Part shown: piece by piece, positions 19,484 through 31,527 of the stretch | Numbering within the stretch: position 1 is the first letter of the stretch | Layout: each line of letters starts with the position of its first letter | Source of the DNA: Salipiger thiooxidans | Lineage (GTDB): Bacteria; Pseudomonadota; Alphaproteobacteria; Rhodobacterales; Rhodobacteraceae | Assembly: GCF_900102075.1 (NCBI RefSeq) | Contig: NZ_FNAV01000006.1 | Span: forward strand, 1 to 64,000 | Direction of reading: 5' to 3' | Length of the DNA: 64,000 nt | Notes under the pieces: model-generated | What the model was told of the DNA's origin: nothing | Seen by the model: only the letters and a program-made list of their open reading frames with translations | Databases searched by the model: none | Position numbers and translations under genes: made by a program

Positions 19484-19690
19484 TCAGTAATGCGGCGGGC
19501 GCTCGTCGCCCATGACGACGCCGCCGGTGCCCTCGCTCTGGCGCTCGGCCTCGCGGAGCAGCAGCATCTCGACCCGCCGGGTCAGCAGCGCGATCTCGCG
19601 GTCCTGCCGGGCGACGGTGTCCGAAAGGTCGTCGAGCGTCCGTTCGAGATGGGCGATGCGTTCTTCGAAGGGGGCGGTCTCACTGGGCAT
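19484..19690 (-). CDS. slyX: SlyX family protein
   Basis: A 68-residue, mostly helical protein predicted to form a coiled coil: ERIAHLERTLDDLSDTVARQ followed by EIALLTRRVEMLLLRE. It ends in the proline/histidine tail PPHY, typical of SlyX proteins. The function of the family is not established. The start at 19690 gives the family-typical length; the frame continues upstream without homology. It is convergent with dnaE, 33 bases from its stop. The 290 bases from 19691 to 19980 contain no other gene, only repeat copy B and the hisS promoter region. Confidence 0.85.
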   Translation of the reverse strand: MPSETAPFEERIAHLERTLDDLSDTVARQDREIALLTRRVEMLLLREAERQSEGTGGVVMGDERPPHY

Positions 19691-19831
19691 GGTCTCGGGC
19701 TCCTTTTGGCCGCGTGATAGGCGCCGCCGCGCGGGATGGAAAGGCCGCCGGGGTCGGCGGACCGCGGCCGGGCGACCTCCCCCGCGACGCTCGCCACAGG
19801 AAACCCGGGCCGGCGGTGGCGCTCCCCCTGT

Positions 19832-19871
19832 CTTCCTCTGGCCCCAAATATCCCCGCCGGAGGCATCCGGC
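19832..19871. repeat. Short dispersed palindromic repeat, copy B
   Basis: TTCCTCTGGCCCC AAATATCC leads into CCCGCCGGAGGCATCC, which is identical over 16 bases to copy A at 4135-4150. AAATATCC is shared with the repeat inside xdhB. It lies between slyX and hisS. Confidence 0.5.
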
Positions 19872-19980
19872 ACAAGCCTTCGCCGCGGCATATGGCCGTT
19901 GCGCGCGCCGCCCGTCGCTTGCCCCCGCACGCGCAAGCGGCTAAGGGAGGCGCGCAATCTGCACGAGCCCGGAGCCCGGC

Positions 19981-21453
19981 ATGGCCAAAGAGAAGAAAGC
20001 CCCCCGTCCCAAGGCGCAGACGCCGAAGGGATTCCGCGACTACTTCGGTTCCGAAGTGACCGAGCGTGCCGAGATGCTGCACGCCATCGCCGGGGTGTAT
20101 CATCGCTACGGCTTCGAGGCGCTGGAATCGAGCGCGGTCGAGACCGTCGAGGCGCTCGGCAAGTTCCTTCCCGACGTCGACCGTCCGAACGAGGGCGTCT
20201 TCGCCTGGCAGGACGAGGACGAGTCGTGGATGGCGCTGCGCTACGACCTGACCGCGCCGCTGGCGCGGGTCTACGCCCAGCACCGCAACGATCTTCCCCT
20301 GCCCTACCGGCGCTATGCCATGGGTCCCGTCTGGCGCAACGAGAAGCCCGGCCCCGGCCGCTTCCGCCAGTTCTACCAGTGCGATGCGGATACCGTTGGC
20401 GCGGCCAGCGTCGCGGCGGATGCCGAGATCTGCGCCATGCTGTCGGACACGCTGGAAGTGGTCGGCATCCCGCGCGGCGACTACCTGGTGCGGGTCAACA
20501 ACCGCAAGGTCCTGAACGGCGTGCTCGAGGCCATGGGTCTCGACGACAACGCGCAGCGCGACGCGGTGCTGCGCACAATCGACAAGTTCGACAAGGTCGG
20601 CGAGTCCGGCGTCCGCGAGCTGCTCGGCAAGGGCCGGCTCGACGCCTCGGGCGCCTATATCGACGGCGTGGGCCTGTCGGACGCGCAGGCGGATCCGGTG
20701 CTGGCCTTCCTGACCTCCAAGGGCGCCGACGCCGGCGCCACCGTGGCGAACCTGCGCGCGGCGATCGGCAGCAGCCAGATCGGCGCCGAGGGCGTGGACG
20801 AGCTTGAGGAAATCGGCGCGCTGCTCGCCGCTCAGGGCTACGGCTCGGACCGCATCGAGATCGACCCCTCGGTGGTACGCGGCCTCGGCTACTACACCGG
20901 CCCGGTCTTCGAGGCCGAGCTCACCTTCGAGATCCTCGACGAGAAGGGCCGCAAGCGCCAGTTCGGCTCGGTCGCGGGCGGCGGGCGCTACGACGACCTC
21001 GTCAAGCGCTTTACCGGTCAGGCGGTGCCTGCGACCGGCGTCTCCATCGGCGTCGACCGGCTGCTGGCCGCGCTGCGCGAGAAGGGCCGCATCGGCTCGA
21101 CCGCGCAGGGCCCCGTGGTGGTCACCGTCATGGACCGCGAGCGCATGGCCGACTACCAGGCCATGGTGTCCGAGCTGCGCAACGCCGGCATCCGGGCCGA
21201 GGTCTACCTCGGCAACCACAAGAACCTCGGCAATCAGCTCAAGTACGCGGACAAGCGCAACTCGCCCGTGGCCGTCATCGAGGGCGGCGACGAGAAGGCG
21301 CGCGGCGTGCTGCAGATCAAAGACCTGGTCCTTGGCGCCAGGCTCGCCCAGAACGCCAGCCTCGAGGAATGGAAGGAACGGCCCTCGCAATACGAGGTGC
21401 CGCGCGCCGAGATGGTGGCCAAGGTCAGAGAGATCCTCGAGCAATGGGCGTGA
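19981..21453 (+). CDS. hisS: Histidyl-tRNA synthetase
   Basis: Class II aminoacyl-tRNA synthetase that charges tRNA-His. The 490 residues include motif 1 region TPKGFRDYF, motif 2 ([20 protein letters not shown], about 110-130), the histidine-binding loop [12 protein letters not shown] (about 300-311) and motif 3 region [14 protein letters not shown] (about 355). The C-terminal part is the anticodon-binding domain ([15 protein letters not shown]). It is first in a hisS-hisZ-hisG operon; the stop overlaps hisZ by ten bases. The arrangement places the paralogue HisZ directly after the synthetase it evolved from. Confidence 0.95.
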   Translation: MAKEKKAPRPKAQTPKGFRDYFGSEVTERAEMLHAIAGVYHRYGFEALESSAVETVEALGKFLPDVDRPNEGVFAWQDEDESWMALRYDLTAPLARVYAQHRNDLPLPYRRYAMGPVWRNEKPGPGRFRQFYQCDADTVGAASVAADAEICAMLSDTLEVVGIPRGDYLVRVNNRKVLNGVLEAMGLDDNAQRDAVLRTIDKFDKVGESGVRELLGKGRLDASGAYIDGVGLSDAQADPVLAFLTSKGADAGATVANLRAAIGSSQIGAEGVDELEEIGALLAAQGYGSDRIEIDPSVVRGLGYYTGPVFEAELTFEILDEKGRKRQFGSVAGGGRYDDLVKRFTGQAVPATGVSIGVDRLLAALREKGRIGSTAQGPVVVTVMDRERMADYQAMVSELRNAGIRAEVYLGNHKNLGNQLKYADKRNSPVAVIEGGDEKARGVLQIKDLVLGARLAQNASLEEWKERPSQYEVPRAEMVAKVREILEQWA

Positions 21454-22528
21454 CCATCGCAGAGCAGCGCGCCGAGGCCGTCCGGCTGCGCGCGCGCTTC
21501 TTGGAGGCCGGGGCGCAGAACGTCGACTGCGCCATCCTCCAGCCCGCCGAGACCCTGCTCGACCTCTACGGCGAGGACATCCGCGCCCGCGCCTACGTGA
21601 CCCACGACCCGTCGCGGGGCGAGGTCATGCTGCGCCCGGACTTCACCATCCCCGTCGTGCAGATGCACATGGAAAGCGGCGCCGCGCCCTCGCGCTACAC
21701 CTATTGCGGCGAGGTCTTCCGGCGGCAGGAAGAACACCCCGAGCGCGCCTCCGAGTATTTCCAGGTGGGCTACGAGCTCTTCGCAGACGACGATCCCGCC
21801 CGCGCCGATGCCGAGGTCTTCGCGCTCTTCGCCGAGACCCTCGCGCCGCACGGGCTGCGCGCGGTGACCGGCGACATCGGCATCCTCGCCTCGGCGGTGC
21901 AGGCGCTGCAGATCTCCGAACGCCGCCGCGCCGCGCTGATGCGCCACATCTGGCGCCCGCGCAGGTTCCGGGCGCTGCTCGACCGCTACTCCGGTCGCAG
22001 CCCGGTGCCGCCCTCGCGCAAGGCGCTGCTCGAAGCCGCCGATCCCATGGCCTCGGCCGGGCCGATGATTGGCCTGCGCTCCGAGGAAGAGATCGCCGCC
22101 CGCATCGCCGCGCTGCGCGAGGATGCCGCCGAGGGCCCGCTCTGCCGCAGCCAGGTCCAGCTCATCGACTCGCTGCTCGCCGTGCGCGAGACCTGCAGCT
22201 TCGCGCTCGAGCAGCTGCATGACATCGCCGTCGACCTGCCCGGCATGCTGCCCGCGGTCGAGCTTTTCGAACGCCGCTGCGAGGCGCTGGCCGCGCGCGG
22301 CGTCGACGTCGCGGCGCTGGAGTTCGAGGCAAGCTACGGCCGGACCTCGATGGAGTATTACGACGGGTTCGTGTTCGGCTTCCTGCCGGCGCAGCGGCCC
22401 GACCTGCCGCCGGTCGCCACCGGCGGGCGATATGACGCGCTGACCGCGCGTCTGGGCCAGGGCCGCGCCGCCCCCGCCGTGGGCGGGGTGATCCGGCCCG
22501 GACTTCTGCTGCAACTCGGGAGCCGGGC

Positions 22529-22532
<4 letters not shown>
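21444..22532 (+). CDS. hisZ: ATP phosphoribosyltransferase regulatory subunit
   Basis: A catalytically inactive histidyl-tRNA-synthetase paralogue that forms a hetero-octamer with short HisG and is needed for its activity and histidine feedback. The 362 residues keep the class II core ([46 protein letters not shown]) but lack the C-terminal anticodon-binding domain. The start ATG at 21444 sits in the end of hisS (GCAATGGGCGTGA), giving a ten-base overlap. The end overlaps hisG by four bases. This agrees with the short HisG that follows. Confidence 0.93.
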
Positions 22533-24311
<1,779 letters not shown>

Positions 24312-24359
24312 GGCGCGCCGGACAGGCGCCGCTGACACGCGAACGCGGGCCGCTCAGAC

Positions 24360-24584
24360 TCAGGCGATGATGTCGGGGGTCAGACGATCCTCGATCAGCG
24401 CGATCTTGTCCTTGAGGAAAAGCTTCTTCTTCTTGAGACGTTGCAGCGTCAGCTGATCGGCCACGCCGCGCTCGTGAAGGGCTCGGATCGCTTCATCGAG
24501 ATCGCGGTGTTCGCGCTTGAAGACCTCCAGCTCCACACGCAACACGTCCTCGGTTTTCATCGAGATGTCTTGCGGTGCGTCCAT
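24360..24584 (-). CDS. YdcH family protein (DUF465)
   Basis: A 74-residue helical protein of unknown role. Its pattern VELEVFKREHRDLDEAIRAL, then LTLQRLKKKKLFLKDKIALI, is the typical YdcH/DUF465 helical hairpin with a lysine cluster. ATG at 24584 has GGAG upstream and fits family length; an internal ATG at 24560 is possible. No membrane segments. Divergent from the hsp20 gene across 157 bases, and convergent with the dehydrogenase gene, 48 bases from its stop. Confidence 0.8.
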   Translation of the reverse strand: MDAPQDISMKTEDVLRVELEVFKREHRDLDEAIRALHERGVADQLTLQRLKKKKLFLKDKIALIEDRLTPDIIA

Positions 24585-24741
24585 GCTGGCAAACTCCTTG
24601 CGGTGCAGGGGTTTAGAATAGCAACCTTCTCCCCCTTGGCAAAGCCCTTGCGCACAATCCGGCGCGTTCCCATATTCATTTGGCAAGGGTTGCCGAAGCG
24701 CGGGACCCGGCGGACGGTCGCTTTCTGCAAAGGACGTGTCG

Positions 24742-25152
24742 ATGAGTAAACTGACCTTGGGATCTTATCCCCACATGCTCGGCTTTGAGCAACTCGAGCG
24801 GCTGCTCGAGCGAACCGCCAAGTCGAGCGAAGGCTACCCGCCGTTCAATATCGAGCAGACCTCCGATTTTTCCTATCGCATCACGCTTGCCGTGGCCGGA
24901 TTCTCGGAAGAGGACCTCGCGATCACCGTCGAGGACCGTCAGCTCGTGATCCGTGGCCGGCAACGCGAAGATGGGGCCCAGCGCATCTTTTTGCATCGGG
25001 GCATTGCCGCACGGCAATTCCAGCGCAGTTTCGTCTTGGCCGATGGTGTCGAGGTGGGTGAGGCTGTGATGGAGAACGGTCTGCTGCACGTGGACCTCAC
25101 GCTCTCCCGTCCCGAGACGGTCGTTCAGACAATCCAGATCAAGAAGGGGTAA
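24742..25152 (+). CDS. Small heat-shock protein, Hsp20/alpha-crystallin family
   Basis: An ATP-independent holdase chaperone of 136 residues. The alpha-crystallin domain spans about 35-125: PPFNIEQTSDFSYRITLAVAGFSEEDL is followed by DRQLVIRGR and the closing segment with ENGLLHVDLTL. The typical IxI motif at the end may be represented by IQIKKG. ATG at 24742 has an AAGGA ribosome site. It is followed after three bases by the DUF1150 gene, an association I recall as common in alphaproteobacteria. I see no clear sigma-32 promoter or ROSE-type thermometer. Confidence 0.9.
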   Translation: MSKLTLGSYPHMLGFEQLERLLERTAKSSEGYPPFNIEQTSDFSYRITLAVAGFSEEDLAITVEDRQLVIRGRQREDGAQRIFLHRGIAARQFQRSFVLADGVEVGEAVMENGLLHVDLTLSRPETVVQTIQIKKG

Positions 25153-25155
25153 GCC

Positions 25156-25383
25156 ATGAATACCAGGTTCGACTTCAGACTTCCGGGTGAAGACCGCATC
25201 GTCTACGTGCGCCCCGTGGCTGCCCAGGATCTCCCAGAAGAGATGCAGAGCCAGCTCGGCGGGCTCGAGACGCTCTACGCGGTGCACAATTCCGACGGTG
25301 AACGGCTGGCGCTGGTCAAGGACCGCAAGCTTGCCTTCATCCTCGCCCGCCAGAACGACCTGGCACCGGTGACGGTGCACTGA
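25156..25383 (+). CDS. DUF1150 family protein
   Basis: A 75-residue acidic-basic protein (MNTRFDFRLPGEDRIVYVRP) with no signal or membrane segment; the core LGGLETLYAVHNSDGERLAL and the ending with FILARQNDLAPVTVH match the DUF1150 family. Function unknown. It starts three bases after hsp20, so cotranscription with the chaperone is likely, and a stress-related role is plausible but only inferred from that position. Confidence 0.85.
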   Translation: MNTRFDFRLPGEDRIVYVRPVAAQDLPEEMQSQLGGLETLYAVHNSDGERLALVKDRKLAFILARQNDLAPVTVH

Positions 25384-25390
25384 CGCTTTC

Positions 25391-25422
25391 GCGTCGCGGT
25401 GGCCCGGGTGCCGCCGCGACGC
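25391..25422. terminator. Hairpin between convergent DUF1150 and ribD
   Basis: GCGTCGCGG and CCGCGACGC form a nine-base perfect stem around a 14-base GC-rich loop, eight bases after the DUF1150 stop. There is no T-run, so it is a weak candidate terminator for both converging units. Confidence 0.4.
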
Positions 25423-25454
25423 CAAGCCCTGTCCCCCCGACATTTCGCGAATGA

Positions 25455-26546
25455 TCAGGCGCGCCGCCAGCGGTGCATGACGTCCGGGCCCACGGCGCGG
25501 ACCTCATCCAGAACGAAGCGCGGCGCCTCCGAAAGCCTGTCGACCCCCATCGCCCCGATGCCCGGCCGCCCCTCGGCGCCAAGCGCGAGGCCGGCGGTGA
25601 AGCCCACCAGCTCGTCCACCAGATCCGCCGACAGCAGCGACGCGGCAAGCTGCCCGCCGCCTTCGCAGAACACCCGGGTCAGGCCCTGCTCTCCCAGTTC
25701 CCGCAGCAGCCCGTGCGGATCGACGCGCCCGGCGCGGATCTCGCAGGGGATCAGCTTGGCACCGCAGCTCTGCCACGCCTTGCGCGTCGCGGGGGCGGCG
25801 TCGGAGCCATGCGCCAGCCACACCGGAACCTGCCGCGCGGTGCTGGCGAGCTTGCTCATCAGCGGCACGTCGATCAGGCGCGAGACCACCACGCGGACCG
25901 GCTGGCGCACCTCGCCCCAGCCGCGCACGGTCAGAGCGGGGTCGTCGGAACGTGCGGTGCCCGCGCCCACCATCACCGCGTCATGCGCTGCGCGCAGGCC
26001 ATGGACGACGCGACGCGCCTCGGGCCCGGTGATCCACTGGCTCTCGCCGGTGGCGGTGGCGATGCGGCCGTCGAAACTGTTGGCAAGCTTGAGGGTGACC
26101 AGCGGCCGCCCCTCCCCCACCTTCAGGAAGAACCCGGCATGATCGCGGGCGGCCTCTTCTGCCAGTACACCGGTGGTGACCTCGATGCCGTGGCGGCGCA
26201 GGTGCTCGAACCCCTTGCCCGAGACCCGCGGGTCGCTGTCAGCGAGGGGCGCCACGACCCGTGCGACCCCGGCCTTGACCAGCGCCTCGGCGCAGGGCGG
26301 GGTCTTGCCGTGATGGGCGCAGGGTTCCAGCGTCACGTAGACGGTGGCGCCGCGGGCCGCAGCCCCGGCCTGTGCCAGCGCCTGCGGCTCGGCATGGGGG
26401 CGTCCGCCCGGCGCGGTCGCGCCGCGTCCGATCACCCGGCCGTCCTTGACGATGACGCAGCCCACCGCGGGGTTCGGCCAGCATTGGCCCATGCGCCTGC
26501 GACCCAGCCGGAGGGCATGGGCCATGTGCCGGATGTCCTGTGTCAC
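25455..26546 (-). CDS. ribD: Bifunctional riboflavin deaminase/reductase
   Basis: Catalyses the deamination and the reduction steps after GTP cyclohydrolase II in riboflavin synthesis. The N-terminal deaminase domain (1-145) has the zinc motif [10 protein letters not shown] with the His-Ala-Glu triad (about 51) and [11 protein letters not shown] (about 76-86). The C-terminal RibD_C reductase domain (about 150-363) contains [12 protein letters not shown] and [15 protein letters not shown]. It overlaps nrdR by four bases, the usual nrdR-ribD arrangement in alphaproteobacteria. No riboflavin synthase genes follow within the window. Confidence 0.95.
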   Translation of the reverse strand: MTQDIRHMAHALRLGRRRMGQCWPNPAVGCVIVKDGRVIGRGATAPGGRPHAEPQALAQAGAAARGATVYVTLEPCAHHGKTPPCAEALVKAGVARVVAPLADSDPRVSGKGFEHLRRHGIEVTTGVLAEEAARDHAGFFLKVGEGRPLVTLKLANSFDGRIATATGESQWITGPEARRVVHGLRAAHDAVMVGAGTARSDDPALTVRGWGEVRQPVRVVVSRLIDVPLMSKLASTARQVPVWLAHGSDAAPATRKAWQSCGAKLIPCEIRAGRVDPHGLLRELGEQGLTRVFCEGGGQLAASLLSADLVDELVGFTAGLALGAEGRPGIGAMGVDRLSEAPRFVLDEVRAVGPDVMHRWRRA

Positions 26547-27013
26547 TTATCTGCCTGGGCAGCCTCGGGGCGCAGTTCACTGACGAACTTGTCGAAGTCG
26601 TCGGCGGCCTGGAAATTCTTGTAGACGCTGGCGAAGCGGACGTAGGCCACGGTGTCGATCCGGGCCAGGGTCTCCATCACGATCTCGCCGATTTGCTTGG
26701 AGGCGATGTCGGTCTCGCCGAGGCTCTCAAGGCGCCGCACGATGCCCGAGATCATCTGGTCGATGCGTTCGGGCTCTATCGGCCGCTTCTGCAGCGCGAT
26801 GCGGATCGAGCGTTCGAGCTTGCCGCGGTCGAAATCCTCGCGTCGTCCGTTCGACTTGATCACCACGAGATCGCGCAGCTGCACGCGCTCGTAGGTGGTG
26901 AACCGGCCACCGCAGGCCGGGCAGAAACGGCGGCGACGGATCGAGACATGCTCTTCCGCGGGCCGGGAATCTTTCACTTGCGTATCGATGTGTCCGCAAA
27001 ACGGGCAGCGCAT
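26543..27013 (-). CDS. nrdR: Transcriptional repressor NrdR
   Basis: A zinc-ribbon and ATP-cone regulator of ribonucleotide reductase genes that senses (d)ATP. 156 residues from ATG 27013: [18 protein letters not shown] and [14 protein letters not shown] provide the four zinc cysteines; the ATP-cone ([17 protein letters not shown]) follows. A GTG five codons upstream could also be used, but MRCP is the family start and has a purine-rich GAGGGGGA before it. Its likely target in this window is nrdJ at the left end, though no convincing pair of NrdR boxes is seen there. The 165 bases to yjbQ hold no gene. Confidence 0.95.
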   Translation of the reverse strand: MRCPFCGHIDTQVKDSRPAEEHVSIRRRRFCPACGGRFTTYERVQLRDLVVIKSNGRREDFDRGKLERSIRIALQKRPIEPERIDQMISGIVRRLESLGETDIASKQIGEIVMETLARIDTVAYVRFASVYKNFQAADDFDKFVSELRPEAAQADK

Positions 27014-27178
27014 CGCCGTCCCCCTCACTTGATCTTTCTGCCACGGTCGTGGGTTGGCCCCACTTATCCACAGCCACTATAGGGGAGCTGCCAAACATTG
27101 GGTAGAGCAGAATTTCAGCAACAAGATCGTGAGAGAAAACAGCGGCGAAATCTGCCCGCGTTTTCTCCTGCGGTGGGT

Positions 27179-27598
27179 TCAGCCGCCCAGATGCGCGACG
27201 ATCTGGCGGCGGTGCGGCGCCGCGCGGTGCTCGAAGAGATAGATCCCCTGCCACGTGCCAAGCGCGAGCTGCCCGTCGGTGACCGGGATCGAGAGGCTGA
27301 CCGGAAGCAGCGCCGCCTTGATGTGGGCGGGCATGTCGTCGGGGCCTTCGTACGTGTGGGTGAGATAGCTCATCGCCGGGTGGTCAGAGGGTGGCACCAG
27401 CCGGTGGAAGAAGGCGGCGAGGTCGGTACGGACCTCCGGGTCGGCATTCTCCTGAATGACGAGCGACGCCGAGGTGTGCTTCACGAAGAGCGTCAGCAGC
27501 CCGATGTCGCGGCCGCAGCCGTGGACCCAGCGCGTGACGTCGCGGGTGATCTCGTAGAGCCCCGCACCGCGGGTCTGGACCGAGAAGCTTGTCTGCAT
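27179..27598 (-). CDS. YjbQ family protein (secondary thiamine-phosphate synthase-like)
   Basis: A 139-residue UPF0047/YjbQ protein. Characteristic segments are LLTLFVKHTSASLVIQENAD, SYLTHTYEGPDDMPAHIKA, and LGTWQGIYLFEHR, with histidines that probably bind a metal. Members can complement thiamine phosphate synthase mutants weakly; the true role is unclear. It stands alone, leftward, with an AT-rich inverted repeat (GAGAAAAC/GTTTTCTC around 27132-27166) after the stop that might end transcription. Confidence 0.88.
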   Translation of the reverse strand: MQTSFSVQTRGAGLYEITRDVTRWVHGCGRDIGLLTLFVKHTSASLVIQENADPEVRTDLAAFFHRLVPPSDHPAMSYLTHTYEGPDDMPAHIKAALLPVSLSIPVTDGQLALGTWQGIYLFEHRAAPHRRQIVAHLGG

Positions 27599-27654
27599 CG
27601 CAATCCCTTTTGCCCCTGCCTAGCGCAGCGGGGCCGCGACGGGAAGCGCCGCGA

Positions 27655-27906
27655 TCACGCCTCGGTCACCACGCACGCGACGCCCGGCATGTCGTTGGTG
27701 TCGTCGAACAGGATGGGCGAGCCGGAATCCGTCACCGCGGGCATCTGGCCGATCTCGCGCAGCGACTGACGACACTCCGCAAGCTCGTCCGGTGACACCT
27801 CGATCTTGATCACTTCGGCCTCCTCCGACATCATCGCCTCGGTGGCGGCGAAAGCGGCGACGGATGCGCAAGTGGCGACGACGGTCAGAACGATCAGGCG
27901 GGTCAT
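27655..27906 (-). CDS. Small exported protein of unknown function
   Basis: An 83-residue precursor whose start MTRLIVLTVVATCASVAAFA is a clear signal peptide. The mature part is acidic, with two cysteines (AECRQSL and GVACVVTEA) that could form a disulfide in the periplasm. ATG at 27906 has AAGGAG ribosome-site bases before it. I recognise no family. It is the last of three successive leftward genes for small exported proteins (27655-28920). Confidence 0.6.
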   Translation of the reverse strand: MTRLIVLTVVATCASVAAFAATEAMMSEEAEVIKIEVSPDELAECRQSLREIGQMPAVTDSGSPILFDDTNDMPGVACVVTEA

Positions 27907-28008
27907 GTGGCTCTCCTTTGGTTCGACAATGGAACGCGGCAAGACGCGAGAATGTTCCGTATTTCAGTGGATTTAGCCTGTCCGGAGCGGTTTGAGGGCA
28001 AACCCCGG

Positions 28009-28509
28009 TCAGTTGCAGGCGCCGCCCCAGCTCTGCGTCTCGGGGCACCAGAGCTCGCCCGCGGCGAGCTTGGCCTCGAAGAGCGGGTAGAAATCCGCCT
28101 CGGTCACCGAGCCCGCGTCGCAGGCCAGATCCGCCACCTCGCTGTCGCCCTCGGCCACGATGACACGCCCCTCGGTCACCGGCGCATCGCCCGTCGCGAG
28201 CCGGTCGACGGAGTAGGACACGAGGTAGTCGTGACTGCCGTTGTGGAAGGTCACCTCCTCCCACAGGTGGCGCCCGATGCCGTTCCACGGCGTCATCGCG
28301 ACGCCGGTCACCGGGCGGGCCAGCAGCAGCTCGGCGGTGCCCTGCGCGGGCCCGAAGCGGTAGAGTGCGACCTCGCCCTGAAGGCAGATGTCGAGCGCCT
28401 TGGTGCCGCCGTTCAGCGTGCAGTGAAAGAGCGGCTCGCCCGAGCCGAAACAGCCGGCCTGCGCCATGGCGGGCAGCCCGATGAAAAGCGAGACAAGCAG
28501 AGGCTTCAT
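28009..28509 (-). CDS. Exported protein of unknown function
   Basis: A 166-residue protein with a signal peptide (MKPLLVSLFIGLPAMAQA, probable cleavage after AQA). The mature chain has six cysteines: CFGSG, FHCTL, DICLQ, LACDAG, WCPET and GACN at the end. This is compatible with disulfide bonding in the periplasm or outside the cell. No family recognised. It lies between two other small exported proteins and ends 24 bases downstream of the preceding one, so they may form an operon. Confidence 0.65.
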   Translation of the reverse strand: MKPLLVSLFIGLPAMAQAGCFGSGEPLFHCTLNGGTKALDICLQGEVALYRFGPAQGTAELLLARPVTGVAMTPWNGIGRHLWEEVTFHNGSHDYLVSYSVDRLATGDAPVTEGRVIVAEGDSEVADLACDAGSVTEADFYPLFEAKLAAGELWCPETQSWGGACN

Positions 28510-28533
28510 GGCGAATGGTCCTTCCTGAACGGG

Positions 28534-28920
28534 TTACCAGCGGCAATTGCCGACATAGGAGCGTTCGGGCGCGCAGACCAGCTCCTGTCGCGGGAACATC
28601 ACCCGCAGGCCGGTGTCGAACTCGGCCCCGAAGCCGCCGTTGCCCCAGCCCCAGCTGCCCGTCCCGGCCTCGTCGAGGAGGGAGTCGCAGCTCTGGCCGA
28701 GGTAGAGCACCTCGGTGCGCTTCGTCACCTCCGTGTCGGTCCCCCGCCCCCGGACCCGCGAGACCGGCGCCAGCGAGGTCAGTACGTAGCCGTCCGCGTT
28801 GCAGGTCAGCGCGTATTCGTGGCCCCCGGACGAGACATAGACCTGGTCCACCGGCTGCGCCCGCAGCGCGGTGGAAAGGAAACCGAGCGCGATGGCGACG
28901 ACGGTCAGGATGATCCGCAT
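28534..28920 (-). CDS. Exported protein of unknown function
   Basis: A 128-residue protein with an N-terminal signal (MRIILTVVAIALGFLSTALR, cleavage near AQ). The mature chain carries four cysteines (LTCNAD, QSCDSL, LVCAPE, NCRW) and a Gly/Trp-rich middle (GTGSWGWGNGGFG). Like the next gene it ends in a Cys-containing tail, so the two products may be related in structure. Not recognised as a known family. First gene of the leftward exported-protein group. Confidence 0.65.
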   Translation of the reverse strand: MRIILTVVAIALGFLSTALRAQPVDQVYVSSGGHEYALTCNADGYVLTSLAPVSRVRGRGTDTEVTKRTEVLYLGQSCDSLLDEAGTGSWGWGNGGFGAEFDTGLRVMFPRQELVCAPERSYVGNCRW

Positions 28921-29026
28921 GGCCGTTCCTCCGGGGACTGTCCCAAGGATGCCCAGGCCGGGGCGCCCGGCATAGTCCGGCATTCCCCACCCATGGGCGG
29001 CCATGCCGGCACCGACGGCGGCAAGG

Positions 29027-29053
29027 AAAAAGCCGCTCCCGGGCGGGAGCGGC
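29027..29053 (-). terminator. Intrinsic terminator after the rpoD-hlyU genes
   Basis: GCCGCTCCCG pairs with the GGGAGCGGC half (29032-29053), and the minus strand continues with five T and CC. It lies 32 bases after the HlyU-family stop and closes the leftward rpoD-HlyU transcript. Confidence 0.8.
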
Positions 29054-29084
29054 ACGGCCACTGATCGCATCATGGCGGTCGGGC

Positions 29085-29372
29085 TCAGCCGAAGAGCCGC
29101 GCGCCCTGTTCGTCGATCATTTGGCGGGCCTTGCGCAGCGAGGCCTCGACCGCATCGTCCCGCTCGCGCATGACGTCGGCGCGGATCAGGTGGTGGGTCT
29201 TGGTCTCGCCGTCGATCTCGGCCTCGATATGCGCCGAGATCCGGTACTGGCCGTCGGCCGAGATCGGATCGGGCGTGATCAGGAAGCCCTTGTACTCGAC
29301 CGGATCGGCCTTGGGGCCCGTGTCGGCGGCGGCACCGCCGCCACCACCGAAGAGACGCTTCAGGAACGACAT
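29085..29372 (-). CDS. HlyU family protein
   Basis: A 95-residue small protein: MSFLKRLFGGGGG, then the conserved VEYKGFLITPDPISADGQYRI core, and the end ASLRKARQMIDEQGARLFG. It matches the HlyU/transcriptional-activator-like family found in alphaproteobacteria, which is unrelated in fold to the Vibrio ArsR-type HlyU. No DNA-binding motif is obvious. It begins three bases after the stop of rpoD and is followed by a terminator, so it is probably cotranscribed with the housekeeping sigma factor. Confidence 0.75.
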   Translation of the reverse strand: MSFLKRLFGGGGGAAADTGPKADPVEYKGFLITPDPISADGQYRISAHIEAEIDGETKTHHLIRADVMRERDDAVEASLRKARQMIDEQGARLFG

Positions 29373-29375
29373 GGC

Positions 29376-31385
<2,010 letters not shown>

Positions 31386-31440
31386 GAAATGCTCCGTCAG
31401 AGGGAGGCGGCCCAGAGGGCCGGCGGTCGCGCGGGTGTTG

Positions 31441-31481
31441 TGATTCGTTGCCGCGAATCATGGGGGGAATCAACTGATTCG
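31441..31481. promoter_or_regulatory. Tandem inverted repeats (TGATTCG) in front of rpoD
   Basis: TGATTCG (31441-31447), its complement CGAATCA (31454-31460), then GAATCA (31467-31472) and TGATTCG (31475-31481). Two dyads stand next to each other, 56-96 bases upstream of the rpoD start. They could be operator half-sites or a folded leader. The protein that would bind is unknown. Confidence 0.45.
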
Positions 31482-31527
31482 GCCACCCGTTGCCACCTGT
31501 TTTCTCCAGTTTCCCGTAAATGCACAG

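Noticed and set aside
27132-27166. AT-rich inverted repeat (GAGAAAAC/GTTTTCTC) as a sure terminator of yjbQ
   Set aside because: The stem is AT-rich, the inner part mismatched, and no T-run follows; mentioned only as a possibility in the yjbQ entry.
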